Of a DNA stretch of 64,000 nt, positions 51,101-63,804 are shown one piece after another. The translations under genes and the position numbers were made by a program. Each line of letters begins with the position of its first letter. Position 1 is the first letter of the stretch. A model generated the notes under the pieces. The model saw nothing but the letters and a program-made list of their open reading frames with translations. It was not told where the DNA came from and did no database searches. The stretch covers positions 5,797,386 through 5,861,385 of the forward strand of contig NC_061078.1 in the NCBI RefSeq assembly GCF_021917145.1, given 5' to 3'. Origin of the DNA: Hypomesus transpacificus (lineage: Eukaryota; Chordata; Actinopteri; Osmeriformes; Osmeridae).

Positions 51101-52081
51101 CCCTGTTTCCCCCCTGTTTCTCCCCTGTTTCTCCCGTTTCCCCCCCTGATTCCTCTCTGTTTCTCCCCTGTTTCCCCCCCCTGATTCCTCACTGTTTCTC
51201 CCCTGATTCCCCCCTGTTTCTCCCGTTTCCTCCCTGATTCCTCCCTGTTTCTCCCGTTTCCCCCCCTGATTCCTCTCTGTTTCTCCCCTGTTTCCCCCCC
51301 CTGATTCCTCCCTGTTTTTCCCCTGTTTCCCCCCCTGATTCCTCCCTGTTTCTCCCCTGTTTCCCCCCCCTGATTCCTCCCTGTTTCTCCCGTTTCCCCC
51401 CCTGATTCCCCCCTGTTTCTCCCCTGTTTCCTCCCTGATTCCTCCCTGTTTCTCCCGTTTCCCCCCCTGATTCCTCTCTGTTTCTCCCCTGTTTCCCCCC
51501 TGATTCCTCCCTGTTTCTCCCCTGTTTCCCCCCCCTGATTCCTCCCTGTTTCTTCTGTCCCTCACGCTCACAGGTGGAGCAGTTCAAGCAGGATCCCAGC
51601 CCCTCCAAGTGCCTCCACTCAGTGTTCAACGTCCACACAGGAGACGAGGTCCACAGCTACTCTGACTACAGTCATCTCCAGGTGCCCCACCCACCCTCCC
51701 TCCCCCTGCCCGTCCTTCACCCTCTGCATTCATCCTCTGAAATCCCTCTCATAGAGACTTCATAGGGGCTCCATCTGTACTGCACTCCATCTTAGACATG
51801 GTCCGGATCTTCATGGCAATCTGATGATGAATTGTGTACAAAGTGCCTTCATGAATTCATCAATATACCATTGACAAATTCACAGTGTATACAGAAACCC
51901 ATCAGTTATGTCTTGCAGATCAATAGTGAATATTTACAAAGGCCTCCCCATACCGGATGGTGCTCAGATGTTCTGTTATAGGTTCTCCCCTACCAGCTTA
52001 TGTGTGCTCTCTCTCTGTCTCTCTGTCTCTCTGTCTCTCTGTCTCTCTGTCTCTCTGTCTCTCTGTCTCTCTGTCTCTCTG

Positions 52082-52149
<68 letters not shown>

Positions 52150-55100
52150 AGATTGATGCTGTGTCTCTGTTCCTGCTCTATATGGTTGAGATGATCTGCT
52201 CTGGACTTCAGATCATCTACAACACTGACGAGGTAGGCACAGCTCATCACCCAGTGGCCTTTCACTCCGCACTCAGGAATCCGGCCACTGCAACACTGAT
52301 ACACCGTCGTCTAGTCATGCCAGCTTTAAAAAAGGGCTATTGGGAGCATTTGAACTAAATGAATTCAGACTTTTACTTTATAGTCTGTTCATTAAAAGCT
52401 TTACTCACAGGCGCCCTGAGTGCGTGTGTGCGCGCAATGTGCTTATGTGTGTAAAATCGTTGCCTTTGGACAGGAAAGCTTTTGTTTATACAGAGTTGTT
52501 GGGCTTATCTTCAAACGTGGAGCTGTTTTATTACATTATGCCACAGCGCAATTACAGTCCACACTCACTTTGTTTGCATAAAGGAACCTCCACCCCCTCC
52601 CCCAATAGCATTACCCCCTCTCTCCCAAAGGCAAACAAATTGGGGATGTAGCTGTTATGGGTCCAGTCCTATTTGCGTTGCAGACTTCATTTGCATGTTT
52701 AAACAGTGCTTATTGGCACTGCCTAACACTATTATCCTGCATCAACGGGAAAAAGGCAAGCATTCAATATTCTCCTGTATTAATCACCATCAAAACAAAC
52801 AGGAGCGAAATCAAAGTGGATTCCATTAGTGCTATTGCTCAGTTCAAACTCTGCAACTTTATGTTTTTACAGTGTTCATCTAATGCTTTCTGCGAAATAA
52901 ATGGTTGACCTGATTAATTTCCCCAGAAATGTACAGTGCATTTTGCTCTGAAATACATTATGTAATGAAAAGAGGCAGTCTTTTTCTCTCCGGAATGTGT
53001 GCTAGTGTGTGCTAGTGTGTGTGTGTATCTTAATGTGTGCATGCAAGTGTGTGGGCATGAGGGATGATAGACAGGAGCAGTGAGACAAGCGTGGAGGAAG
53101 ATAGATAGCTGCATTGCTTCTAGGCAGTAACATTCATTAAGATACTATTAAGATACTCCACAGCTGTGTGCACATTAAGCTCTTCATTGGGAAAGAAGAG
53201 ACCGAGTTGTTGCAGGCTCTGGACTGCCTGGACTTTCTGTCTCGCATGAACCTGCTTTAGGGCCTTCTCTCTCTCTCTCCGTGCTTTCAGATTAAAAACC
53301 TCATTTGTCACATGCTATACCCTCTCGTCTCAATTCTGTCTCTGTCAAGGACTCTTTATTGGCATCGTTTTGACAAGTCTTCTTTTCATTTTCATATGCA
53401 GTCGTCTAATACGGTTGCCATGGAAGTTATTCACGTCTGTCTTAAACAAATGAGAGCAGACGTGTAAGAACTTGTGTTTATGTGTTCAGAGAGAGGGGGC
53501 CGGTGTTAACACGGGGTTTACTAAGTTCTATCAAGACCCTCACATATTGATTCAAGCATTTCTTGCAATGGAAATATGGCAGGATTTCTCTTTGGCGGAG
53601 TGATTCTATCTGGGGAAAACTCCATGCCTTGGAGCAGCTAGCATAGCACTCATACATACAATAACAAGGCTGGGAGTATTGGATAAAAATCCTCTGTTGG
53701 AGAGGGAATCAAATCCAACTTAGTGGATTGCGCTTTTTGGAAGTAAAGTCAAAAGTCTTCACAGAGAGCCACTGCTCAGCATCGATAACCAATCTAAACC
53801 CCCCAAGAAGACAAGGAGAAAAAGAACAACGATTTAACTCAGAGAGAAAGATGGAATAAGGAGCAGTTCAGTGAGGGATCCCCTCCTCCAGAGACGGTTG
53901 GGAACGCAGAAAGATGCAGACAATAGCTGGAGACTGACAGATTAAAATACAGTTCACAAATAATGAGTGAGTCACACACAAGAGCTGCCTTTCAGTGCAT
54001 TACCACGTTGTGCAGTAACGATACAGAATACATGATGGAGGAGTTGTGGATTGTGGAGGGTGGCGCAAATGGCACAATGTGCAGGTACGTAGCAAAGCAT
54101 GACGTGTGAGAATGTGTATCGGGGGCTGTGAATGCCTACAGTATTTATATCCCTGAAAGTAGAAGGCCTAGACCGTCAGTCAACACACCTGCAGTGATTG
54201 TGAGTGACGTCAGCTGATGACATGACAGGCAGTCTGAGTGCCATGCCAGAACTAGCTACGTCCATTACTGTGTCAAGATATGTCTGTCTGAATGGATTTG
54301 CTAAACTCTTTTAGTGCTATACCATGTCTGTATTGTAACTTCCCCTGTGTGTGTGTGTGTGTTTAGGTGTCTTTCATCCAGAACCTGGTGTTTTGTGTGG
54401 AGCGGGCTTACAGGATGCCTGACTTTGGGATGTGGGAGAGGGGCAGCAAGTACAACAATGGGAGCACAGAGCTGCATTCCAGGTTAGGATGATGTCTCTC
54501 CTTCCTTCTCTTCATGGTTCTTTCTCCATCTCTTTCCCTCTCACATACACACCATTCTGTTTGGCGTGCCAGTGCAGAGCTTGTCACTTGTACAGACTGT
54601 TCTGTTGTTTCTTCTTCAATATCTTGATAATGATTTTCCATTTCCTCCAAACCTTATCTTAAGAAAATGTTGTTTTCCCTGAAGTAACCAGGCCTGCTGT
54701 CAGAGATCCACCCAAACCGTCGACATCAGTGATACAATTAGAGTAAACGTACATCTGTACAGCAAAAACAATTATTTACCTCATATTATGCACGTCTGGG
54801 GTCAGGCATAGCTCAGAAACCATGACCTTGTAATTTTGTGTTCTGATTAAGAATGGAAAAAAAATACTATGCATATTATATGAGTACTGTTAAAGAATGA
54901 TTGTGTGGGAAGGATTCATGCTTAACATGTCATATTTGTATTTATCTAAATGCAGAATCATGCAGATCTATGCACACTAGCATTGAGGAAACAGATGTGA
55001 CATAAACTTCATGCCCCATAATGGGTAGTTTTGACTTAATGTGGCTTGGTGTCAGATGGAAGGCAGGGATATACTGTGGACAAACAAGCCCTGTGAAATG

Positions 55101-57836
55101 AAAAATGGCTGCTATTATGAAACAGTACTCAGTTTCCTTATGGTGTTGCATTTATGCAACAGAAATTTCGGAACACCATTGTTTTTTTCTCATTTGAAAC
55201 TGGAGACAGACACATTTGCAACAACAACTTCTCGTTTTTGACCTATTTGCATCAACCTCAGGATTGTTTCTATTTCATCATTCTCTTTCTTACTGTTTCC
55301 ACATCTTTTTCTTCCCACAAGCAGAGAGGCTGACAGCTTGTAGTAGTCTGTCCAGGCAGACGTACTCTGAAAATCAATAGGCCTTCACAGAACTCCATGT
55401 CGTCTGATTGAGATCATTCCTGTGTATTGTGCAGGACTGGTAGCTAGTGGTGGTTGGAAGCTTTTCAGAATCCCCCCCTTCAGTCATCGATCACATGGTT
55501 TCAAACTGGTTTTGATATCAGCATTATCTTGCCTCCGTGACCAGGATTCCCACACGGAGCTGCAATACTAAGAAGAGTAGGAGAAACGTAATGGAACAGA
55601 TGCATGCAGAGAACACAGCCCTCCCAGTGAGAAAGGCGTTCTGGTGGCCACAATAGAAAGCTATTATATAGACTGAAACCTCTCATTCTGGAGAGGTCTG
55701 CTCCCAGCAGCTCCTGTATTACAGGTCTTATATACCTGGCCAAATGCATCATAAATGTGTTGTCAGCAATCATGACGGTCATAAAACTACCGCTTTAAAT
55801 ATGTATCATACGTTACGTGTGACATGCCATAATTTTTTATATGAACAGTTTTGAGCCGTTGATGGAATAATGACAATTTTAGCGTGCTCGTTTCTCGGTT
55901 TGTGCTGACATTTGTATTTAAATGGTGTCTCTAACTGATCCTGGGTTATGACCATCATATCATTCTCATATTGGTCTATTTGATGTCTCTTTCAGTTCTG
56001 TGGGAATGGCCAAAGCTGCACTGGAAGCCATCAATGGATTTAACCTCTTTGGAAACCAGGTAGATATCAACCTTTCCTAACAGGACATTCTGCATCATGT
56101 CTGCACCATCCTAAACAACGTTTGTTAAATAAAGAAAAAGAACGTTTTCTGAATTGATTAAAAACCCTAACCCTCTCCTACCCAGGAGAAAAGCTTAAGG
56201 ACTCTTAAGTTTTTGCACTTATGAAGTTCTTCTACAAAAGAGTACTTGGTACTCAAGTACGCATAGTGAGACTTGATTTATATTAAAATATGTAATGTCT
56301 AATGTGCTATTAGAACATAATTCTTCAGCTGATTATGGCTGGTGCAGATCCTTACTTTAATGACTTCTAAAGATATAGAGTGCACCAGTAGGTACTGCAA
56401 TCCAGATGACTTGTTGTGCAGTATTGTGTTGCTATGGTTTATATTTGAGTGCCTTCATCAGTCTCTTGACTGAGTTTGGTTGTGTCGTTTTCTGAGGACG
56501 TGACTATGCATTAGCCTCCCTGGTAGTTTTCTGGAGATCCCATTTCACAGATACCTTGCTTCAATCTGGAATCCACCATTAGCAGGATTCATTTGTTTTC
56601 GTTTGGTTGTCGGGGGATGAAAAGCCAGGAGGGAACATTCATTACGCCTGCTAATGGATTGGAAAAGTGAAGACTTCCACTTAGATGTTTTATTCTCCCG
56701 CCAACACGATGGTTTCTCTCCGTTCATCTGCATGACAAGATACTTTTCCAAAAACAATACCACCACACAAGATAAAAGCCTCGACCGGTCTGTCATGTGT
56801 GTAGGTATGTGTATCCATGCTATTATGATGAGTCGTGGAGAATTCTGCTGGCATTGAATACTGGCTACTGTATATTCTCCTGGAGAAGGTTTCTCACCAA
56901 ATAAGAGTTGAACATCCCTGGCTATGGATGTGGTGGGGAGTTGCTTTCAGTATATGAGGAGCTTGCTTGTTGTGGGGTAGTTTTGTTGCTGATGTGTTTT
57001 GAGGTGTCTCACATTAGCGTGTGTGTGTCTGGGGCTGCCCTGTGTCTCTCAGTGGAAATGGGAGAGCTGTGAACTGTCACCCAGGTTATTAATGATCTGT
57101 ATCAGCCCTGATTTCCCCTCAGACTCTGCCTCCCAAGACAGGCCTCTATCTAGACCCGTGCACTTGATTTAACCCCCCTGTCAGCACTGCGTGAGTGTGG
57201 CTCCTCTGACTCATGGCTGAGTCTGTTCTGGAAGATTCTCCAAGTTGGGAGTAGTTGCCGTATCCAGCCTGGTTGTCAGATGAGCTCACAGGTCTCTGCG
57301 AGGGCCACCCTGCTGTCACAATCACTCTCATCCCACAAGCCACTGCAGTCGGCAGAAACACACAGGAAGGACTGTTGATCCACCCTCCAAAGGCTGAAAG
57401 CTGTGGGTAGGCCTCGTTTAGATGTGGACCTGGTCTATTCATCCATAATACATGGCACCTGCATTAGAAAGAGCTTAGGGTGTCAGAGTTAAAATCAGCC
57501 TTCCTGTTAGTCTTGTTGACAAATTGAAGCCTGAGGTCTGTTCATCTAACGGTAGCAGTCTCATCAGTTTCCCCAAATGACTTTGGGAAAAATGATATCT
57601 TCTGTGAGGGGGCAGTGGACAGGTGTGTGTGTGTGTGTGTCGGAGAGAAGCAAAGAGAGGAAGAGGAAACATTAGCTGGGGGGCATGTGTGTTAGGTGTT
57701 TGTGTTAAAGAGTGGGCTGGTGTGTGCGTGTGTGTGAGGGAAATGCGTTGGTGTGTGAGTTGTGTGTTTGCATGTGTGTAGGAGTGAGAGCGAGAGATAA
57801 ATTGGATGGGGCACATGTGTGACAGAGAGTGCCTGG

Positions 57837-57923
<87 letters not shown>

Positions 57924-58771
57924 TACGTGAGATAGAGAATGGTGAGTGCGTTGTGGATGGATAGAGAGACAAGCTAACCGATAATAGCCTGTGTCGTTGT
58001 GATTGGATGACTCTTCATGGCTGAAGTCCTCCCACACTGTGCTCAGAAACCCACCAGCAGTGCTTTTCAGGCTGCTACCTAGAACAGCAGCCTGGATGTG
58101 GCCTGATGTTTGGGTTGTGTAAGAGCTGGCGGGGTCTCTCTGTGTTTACTGTTCTGTGGCAGCAGTTTGATCTGTGGAGGTGTGAGAGTGCAGGCTTTCA
58201 GAGAGCGCACATCTCTGTTTTTCAGAGTGGTCCGACTATTTAAACATGATCAAAGGATCAGAGGATGATAGAGATGGATGGTAGTTGTTCCGTGTATGTG
58301 GTATGGTAAGTGCGGATAAGTGTGTGTGTGATTGTGTGCGTGAGTGTGTGTATGTGTGTCCTATATGTGTTTGGGGACGTCATGGGTGTTTTGCATTTTG
58401 CGTCCTGAAGTGGCAGGATGTGGAGATGGCACAGACAGCTGGCGTGTGACAGGCCAGGATCATGCCACGCTGGGCGCTGCCAGGAGCGTTCAACAATGCC
58501 AGCCTGGGCCTGGCACCAGTCATGAGGCTCAGCAGCAATACAAACACACACACACACTTACATACACTGACACACAGACACTGACACACAAACACACCCA
58601 GACAGACCAGGCTTTTACGCCACGATCAGAAGTCCATCCAGAAGGTTCTAAGGCCGCGTGTCTCCTGCAGGGCTGTTCCTGGTCTGTGATCTTTGTGGAC
58701 CTGGATGCCCACAACAGGAACAGACAGACCCTGTGTTCCCTCCTCCCACGAGAGTCCAGGTCCCACGTGAG

Positions 58772-58808
<37 letters not shown>

Positions 58809-61060
58809 GCCAAACCTTTTGTCCAACACACACGGTTTTAAAGAGTGTCGCAAAAGACAAATCACTGCTTGTCAATAGTGTACAAGTTTTGAGTTGAGTC
58901 ATTTAGTGTAAGTGTCGTTCAGACCACTAGACTGTAATGGTAGTGAGAGGTGGGGATGGGGGAAAGTTGGAAGAAGTGGTGGGGGAGGGTGGGGGGGCAT
59001 GGCACCTGTCAACGATGTAGACGTCTCAGTAGTCGAATATGTTATTGACTGTCAGCCATTTGAACAAAAAGAGAAGTGTCCATTAGGGCTGTGAGTGGTT
59101 CTCTTAATCACGTCATAAACTCTACTGCCCCTGCCTCGCTCCCTTCACCTCTCCTGTGCCCACTCTTTCCGGAAGTTCATAGAATTCCTACGTCCCCCTC
59201 TGTAACACCATGTCAAACAGACAGAGGCACGATGTCAAGCCGTATGTGTGCAGCGTCACATCCAACGGCCTCTCCCCATCCCTCCCCTGACCCCTGACCC
59301 CTACCAGAACACAGACGCAGCCCTCCTGCCCTGCATCAGCTACCCGGCCTTCGCCGTGGACGACGATGCCCTCTACAGCCAGACGCTGGACAAAGTGGTC
59401 CGCAAGCTGCGGGGCAAGTACGGCTTCAAGCGCTTCCTGCGCGACGGCTACCGCACCTCCAACGAGGACAAGAACCGGAGGTACTACAAACCGGCTGAGA
59501 TGAAGGTAGGACGTCTCCCCTCCTAGTCCGGCCCTGTCCTGGCGTCTGTCCTCCCCTCCTTTACTGGTCTGACTGGTATGAGCCCACTAGTCACTTGAAT
59601 GGCATGGTACAGTAGCTTAGCTTGGGCATTAGACGGCATCTAAACACCTGGTACTTGAACCCTGATTGAGTCAAGGCGAATAGGTAGTCCCTGTTCATTG
59701 GAGAATCTGTCCGATCCGTCTGAACATGTCTGAACATGTCTGTTATGACTTCCAGGGCCAGGCAGGGACCTGGCATGTAGCCCCCAGACTCCTTCACCTC
59801 ATCTGTGTCGGGTGCATTTAGAGACGAGACAAGGGATGTGATTGGTCCATGGTTTCGAAAAGGCAGCCTAGGTGGATTATGGGTAGGATGAGTTTGACAC
59901 GCGTCCTCGTTCCTCTGCCTGAACTATTGCCCTCCCTTCTCCTAATCCCCCCTCCTTGCCTCAAGAGGAGTGTGACATTAAAAGGTGCCTCCTCCCCCAC
60001 CCTTCATCTCCTCCCCTCCGAAGGCTTATTCACTTTCAGAGAGCAGCATTCAGAGAGCGACTGCGGAGCAGGGCACAGCTACTTAACACAGGGCAAACCA
60101 CAGCATTAGTCTGCTCATTCAGATTGACCTCCCTCAGAATGAAGGAGCTGGGAGAGACAGAGGGAGGGGATGGAGAGAGGGGGGGGGGAGAGAAAGAGAG
60201 GAGAAGAGATGGGGATAGAGAGAGGGACCGATGGACAGAGAGCAAGTAGAGCGCTGTACTGTAGAAGGAATGAAAGACAGGGTGACCGGAGTGACACAGG
60301 CAGAGAGGACGAGATGAGGGATGGACATAGAGGTGGAGGGGCGAAGAGGTGGGGTTGGAGAGCAAGGAGGGTGCATGCAGTGGTGCTGGATGTAGAGAAG
60401 GAAAGGGAGATGCAGAGGGTGGTTTTGCACCGTCAGGTAACATAGAGAGATAAGCAGAGCCGCTCACTTAAACATGCATCATCCGAAAATAAGGCGCTAC
60501 GTCCGCAGTTCAAATGTAGCTCCCCTCTAGTAAGAGGTATGAAGACGTGGGAGCTTCAAATGATGAATAATTCCTGGTCTTTTTTGACATTCAGTAAGCC
60601 GTGTTACATTACTTAGTATTACACATGCAGTTGGGTAACATCCCCCTGCCTGCCTTTCTGACATGTTTTTGTCAAAATAGACTGCATTTAAAGATATGTT
60701 TATCATGGCTTCTACACACAAATTCAAGCCCAGTTAGCTGTCCCCAGTCCTTGAATATGGCACTGTGAGGCTAGCCTAGATGCCTGATCCAGGACCAGCA
60801 GACAGGAACGCTCTTCCTTCTCCTTCCGTCATACTTCACCCAGCTACAATAGACAGACACAGTTTCACACAAGAGAGTATTGATTTCAGGTTTACACCGT
60901 TTAGGAACATAGTTCTTTACAGTTTTTTTTCTATTTTCTACACCTGTTAAAGACAGAGAGAGAGACAGAGAGAAAAAAATAAAGAGAGAGAGAGAGCAAG
61001 CTGGCGAATGATGACCAGCTTTACCTTTATCTATGGGGCAGCTGAGGCATAGGTCTCTTG

Positions 61061-61150
<90 letters not shown>

Positions 61151-61330
61151 ATCTCTCTCTCTCTCTGTCTCTCTCTGTCTCTCTGTCTCTCTCTCCCTCT
61201 CTGTCTCTCTCTTTGTCTCTCTCTCTCTCTCCACCTCAACACCTCTCAAGAACAACATTTTGGGCCTTATCTCCACTGAGGCAGACCATAACCCTGTGCA
61301 CTTTCACACTCCATAAACAATGCTAGTCCT

Positions 61331-61390
<60 letters not shown>

Positions 61391-63730
61391 CCATGCTGTG
61401 CTAACAGCAACAGTACACGGTTTGCTGCATTTACTCTACGCTGGGTTTGATAGTGAAGCTATCACTTGTATGAAACCTTGATGAAGTAAAGTGAAACATA
61501 TGAACAGCTAAAAATAATGACCCATACTGATGCTGACTGCTGAATGATGTGAAAGCTGTGATTTGGGCTCTGACTTTCCGCCATATAAACCCATAACTGC
61601 AGCTCAGGGAGAGATGGTGTGACCATTCCAATTAACTGCCTTTATTTCATTAAACTGTAATCTCTCTCTTATCTCTCATTGCCATGGAGATTATGGACGG
61701 CAGAGATCGGGGGACAGAGATAGCTAGATCTTAATTACATTTTCAGGAGGGTTTAGAGAGAGCCATTATTATACAGAGACTAACACAGTTTGGCCTCAGG
61801 TTAACCTGAGAGGAACATCGGGTCGTTGTGGGTGGACGAACCAGACCTAGTGATTCTTCCAGTATAGCAATTTGAGGTTGGAGAATAACCCTCGGTTCAT
61901 TCAGTCAGTGTTCATCTATCCACGTTGAGATATAACATCCTCTAATGAAGACACCTCCTTGTGTGTGTGTGTCTGTGTGAGTGTGTGAGTGTGTGTGTGT
62001 GTGTGCGTGCGTGCATTATAGAAATAGTTAACGGAGGTTACACATCCCTGATCAAGTGTGTGATGAGAGAGGACCACTCGTGATCAATATCTGAACAGGC
62101 TGTATGTGGTGTTCACACCTAGAGACCTACAGATCAAACATTAGCATATTCACCTGGATTTGTCAAGCTCCCTAGATGACAACAATTCCCAATAGAATGA
62201 TTGGATTGAATACGTTTCACTTTCGAAACATCTCCTCATGTGGGTTGTTTTTCTCATTTCAAACCCTGATGATTTATGGTTTCTGATTGGAGGGGTTCAG
62301 AGGTGTGTTTGTGTGCGTGTGTGTGCGTGTGTGTGTTACATTACAGTGTATAATAGAGTTTCCGGTTGGATGAGTTATGTACATCAGTTAAACTCCTTGA
62401 ATTGAATATCAGCCTTAACAGTCATAAAATCTATTTGTGATGAGACATTCCATTATACATAACATATGGACTATGTGATTCCTCACATGACTGGACATCG
62501 TACAGTGAATATTAACAGAATGCCTACTCATTGCACACAATAAGGAAAATACATTTGGGGATCTAAAGACATTAGCTAGATCAACTGCTAGATCAACTTG
62601 CAAGCAGGCAGATAATTGGCTTGTCAAGGCAGTTTTTTTTTCCGGCAGAGATGACTTCATGAAAATCGAATCTTTTTTTCTCTTCCAGCTTTTTGACGGG
62701 ATTGAATGCGAGTTTCCCATATTCTTCATCTACATGATGATCGATGGTAAGTCCTCCCCCCCATCAATAATACAGCAAATGACATCATTAAAATGCTTTG
62801 ACCTCCTTTACTCAATTTTTTTTAGATAGCTGTTACAATCTTTCCTTTGACGTGTGTGTGTGTGCTGTTGATGTGTGTGTGTGTGTGTGTGTTTGATCTC
62901 TAGGTGTGTTCAGAGGAAATAAAGCCCAGGTGAAGGAGTATCAAGATCTGCTGGAGCCAATCGTCTTCCAGAGTCATGAGGGTTAGTTCCTCTCATCCTT
63001 ATCTGATGCATGTTAATTATACAAACACACACACACAAACTTTCCTCCACACAAAGACACACACTCCCAGTGACAAACCACTTCCTGACTACCCACTGTA
63101 CTCCTTAAACGCACTCAGGGTGTCACATCAGGCTCCTTTACAGCTCGTTTCTCAGGTGAACGGTGACAACTGTTATTTTCTCATTACTCTTAAAATAGCA
63201 ATCCCCACATTGTGTGTCAGCTCCACTGACGCCTACACATCCTGGGCAGCAAAGTTGTGTCATGACAGAGCTGTGTGGAGCTGCCTGGACTCCCAGGCTG
63301 CTTTGTGACCTCTCCAGGTCTGCTCAGCCTGTGTTGTCTGAAGCCAGTGGGTAGCTCTGGGTAATGGTTCACTCTCAGTGAACAGAAGGCACAGCTCCTG
63401 TCTTGGTTGGCTGCGTGGTCTCTCTTTGTGTGTGTGTGTGTGTGTGTTGGCGGTGTGTGTGTGGACTTGCCGTGTCCACTAGTTTTCTAGCTAGGGCTAG
63501 ACTGTGATCCCTCCACATGATGCAGCAGCAGAGTCCTGGTGTTGAGTGTGTGTGTGTGTGTGTGACGGCAGGCCATGCGGTGATCCCTAAGTACTACCAC
63601 GTTCCCGCTGACTTTGTGGAGGCGGAGCAGAAGAAGCACGGGAGCCAGAAGCGTTTCCCTAGCAACTCGGGCCGTGACGGGATGCTGTTCCTGTGGGGGC
63701 AGGCGCTCTACAACATCGCCAGACTGCTGG
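42094..63730 (+). CDS. phkb: Phosphorylase b kinase regulatory subunit beta, 5' part
   Basis: Regulatory subunit of the (alpha beta gamma delta)4 kinase that activates glycogen phosphorylase; in mammals a PKA target. Exons: 42094-42157, 43758-43844, 46755-46893, 48818-48917, 51574-51681, 52152-52232, 54367-54482, 55996-56059, 58671-58766, 59308-59505, 62689-62746, 62904-62981, 63572-63730. They give 449 codons plus one base, about 40% of the roughly 1093-residue human protein, and the rest lies beyond the right edge. Phases match at all twelve junctions. The residues fall in the N-terminal glucoamylase-like (GH15-type) domain; recognisable stretches are [40 protein letters not shown] and [20 protein letters not shown]. 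The start has A at -3 and G at +4. Introns at 43845-46754, 46894-48817, 48918-51573, 52233-54366, 56060-58670 and 59506-62688 are long and hold repeats, listed separately, but no other gene. The final intron starts at 63731. Confidence 0.95.
42858..42912 (+). CDS. phkb: Alternative first coding exon of PHKB
   Basis: Inside PHKB intron 1 an ATG opens 18 codons plus one base ([18 protein letters not shown]) and meets a strong GTAAGTG donor. The phase is identical to that of the main first exon, so it would splice in frame to exon 2 at 43758 and continue GSIYEPL. Mammalian PHKB is known to have an alternative short N-terminus at this point, ending just before the same GSVYEPL motif. No upstream stop is needed, since transcription would start locally. 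Expression and promoter are inferred. Confidence 0.65.
43943..44005. repeat. Teleost interspersed repeat core motif
   Basis: The block reading TTTACATTTATGCATTCAGC followed by AGACACTTTTATCC and AACGACTT matches, from memory, a very common fish repeat with an AGCAGAC...TTATCCA...CGACTTAC core. The family is not resolved and the element ends are not visible. Confidence 0.55.
45030..45190. repeat. CT-rich array in PHKB intron 2
   Basis: CTCTCTTTTTCTATC-type units (45030-45130) lead into about 28 CT dinucleotides up to 45187. The Ser/Leu-rich open frames over it are artefacts. Confidence 0.95.
47852..48304 (-). mobile_element. Probable solo LTR of a Gypsy-like retrotransposon
   Basis: Read on the minus strand the element begins TGTCACG and ends CATAACA, the TG...CA form of an LTR. 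Near its 3' side is AATAAATCC, then TGCATTTGGGTCC just before the end, as in many fish LTRs. Flanks CACGG (47847-47851) and CAAGG (48305-48309) fit a 5-bp target duplication with one mismatch. There is no gag or pol frame. It lies in PHKB intron 3. Confidence 0.65.
50996..51560. repeat. Pyrimidine-rich minisatellite next to PHKB exon 5
   Basis: About seventeen copies of a roughly 33-bp unit made of CTGATTCCTCC, CTGTTTCTCCC and CTGTTTCCCCC blocks run to within some 15 bases of the exon 5 acceptor (exon starts at 51574). Minus-strand open frames of up to 195 codons are repeat artefacts rich in Gly, Glu, Arg and Gln. Confidence 0.95.
52013..52149. repeat. CTCTGT and CT array at PHKB exon 6 acceptor
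   Basis: About 13 units of CTCTCTGT/CTGTCT followed by about 25 CT dinucleotides end at TGTCTCAG, which is the exon 6 3' splice site (exon starts at 52152). Confidence 0.95.
57838..57912. repeat. Long GT microsatellite in PHKB intron 8
   Basis: Roughly 37 uninterrupted GT units, the longest in the window, lie within a wider GT-rich region (57623-57780). Confidence 0.95.
60150..60420. repeat. Purine-rich GAGAGG tract in PHKB intron 10
   Basis: Degenerate GAGA/GGAGA sequence with no coding sense. Opposite-strand frames are Ser/Pro/Leu low complexity. Confidence 0.7.
61062..61387. repeat. CT array followed by CA array in PHKB intron 10
   Basis: CT dinucleotides with scattered CTGT and CTAT units span about 61062-61235. 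A pure CA array of about 27 units spans 61334-61387. Confidence 0.95.
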
Positions 63731-63749
63731 GTGACCCACGCCAACCCAC

Positions 63750-63751
63750 TC

Positions 63752-63804
<53 letters not shown>

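Noticed and set aside
50984..51638. Minus-strand frames of 149-195 codons with Gly/Glu/Arg/Gln repeats
   Set aside because: These are translations of the C/T-rich minisatellite upstream of PHKB exon 5, on the strand opposite to the gene.
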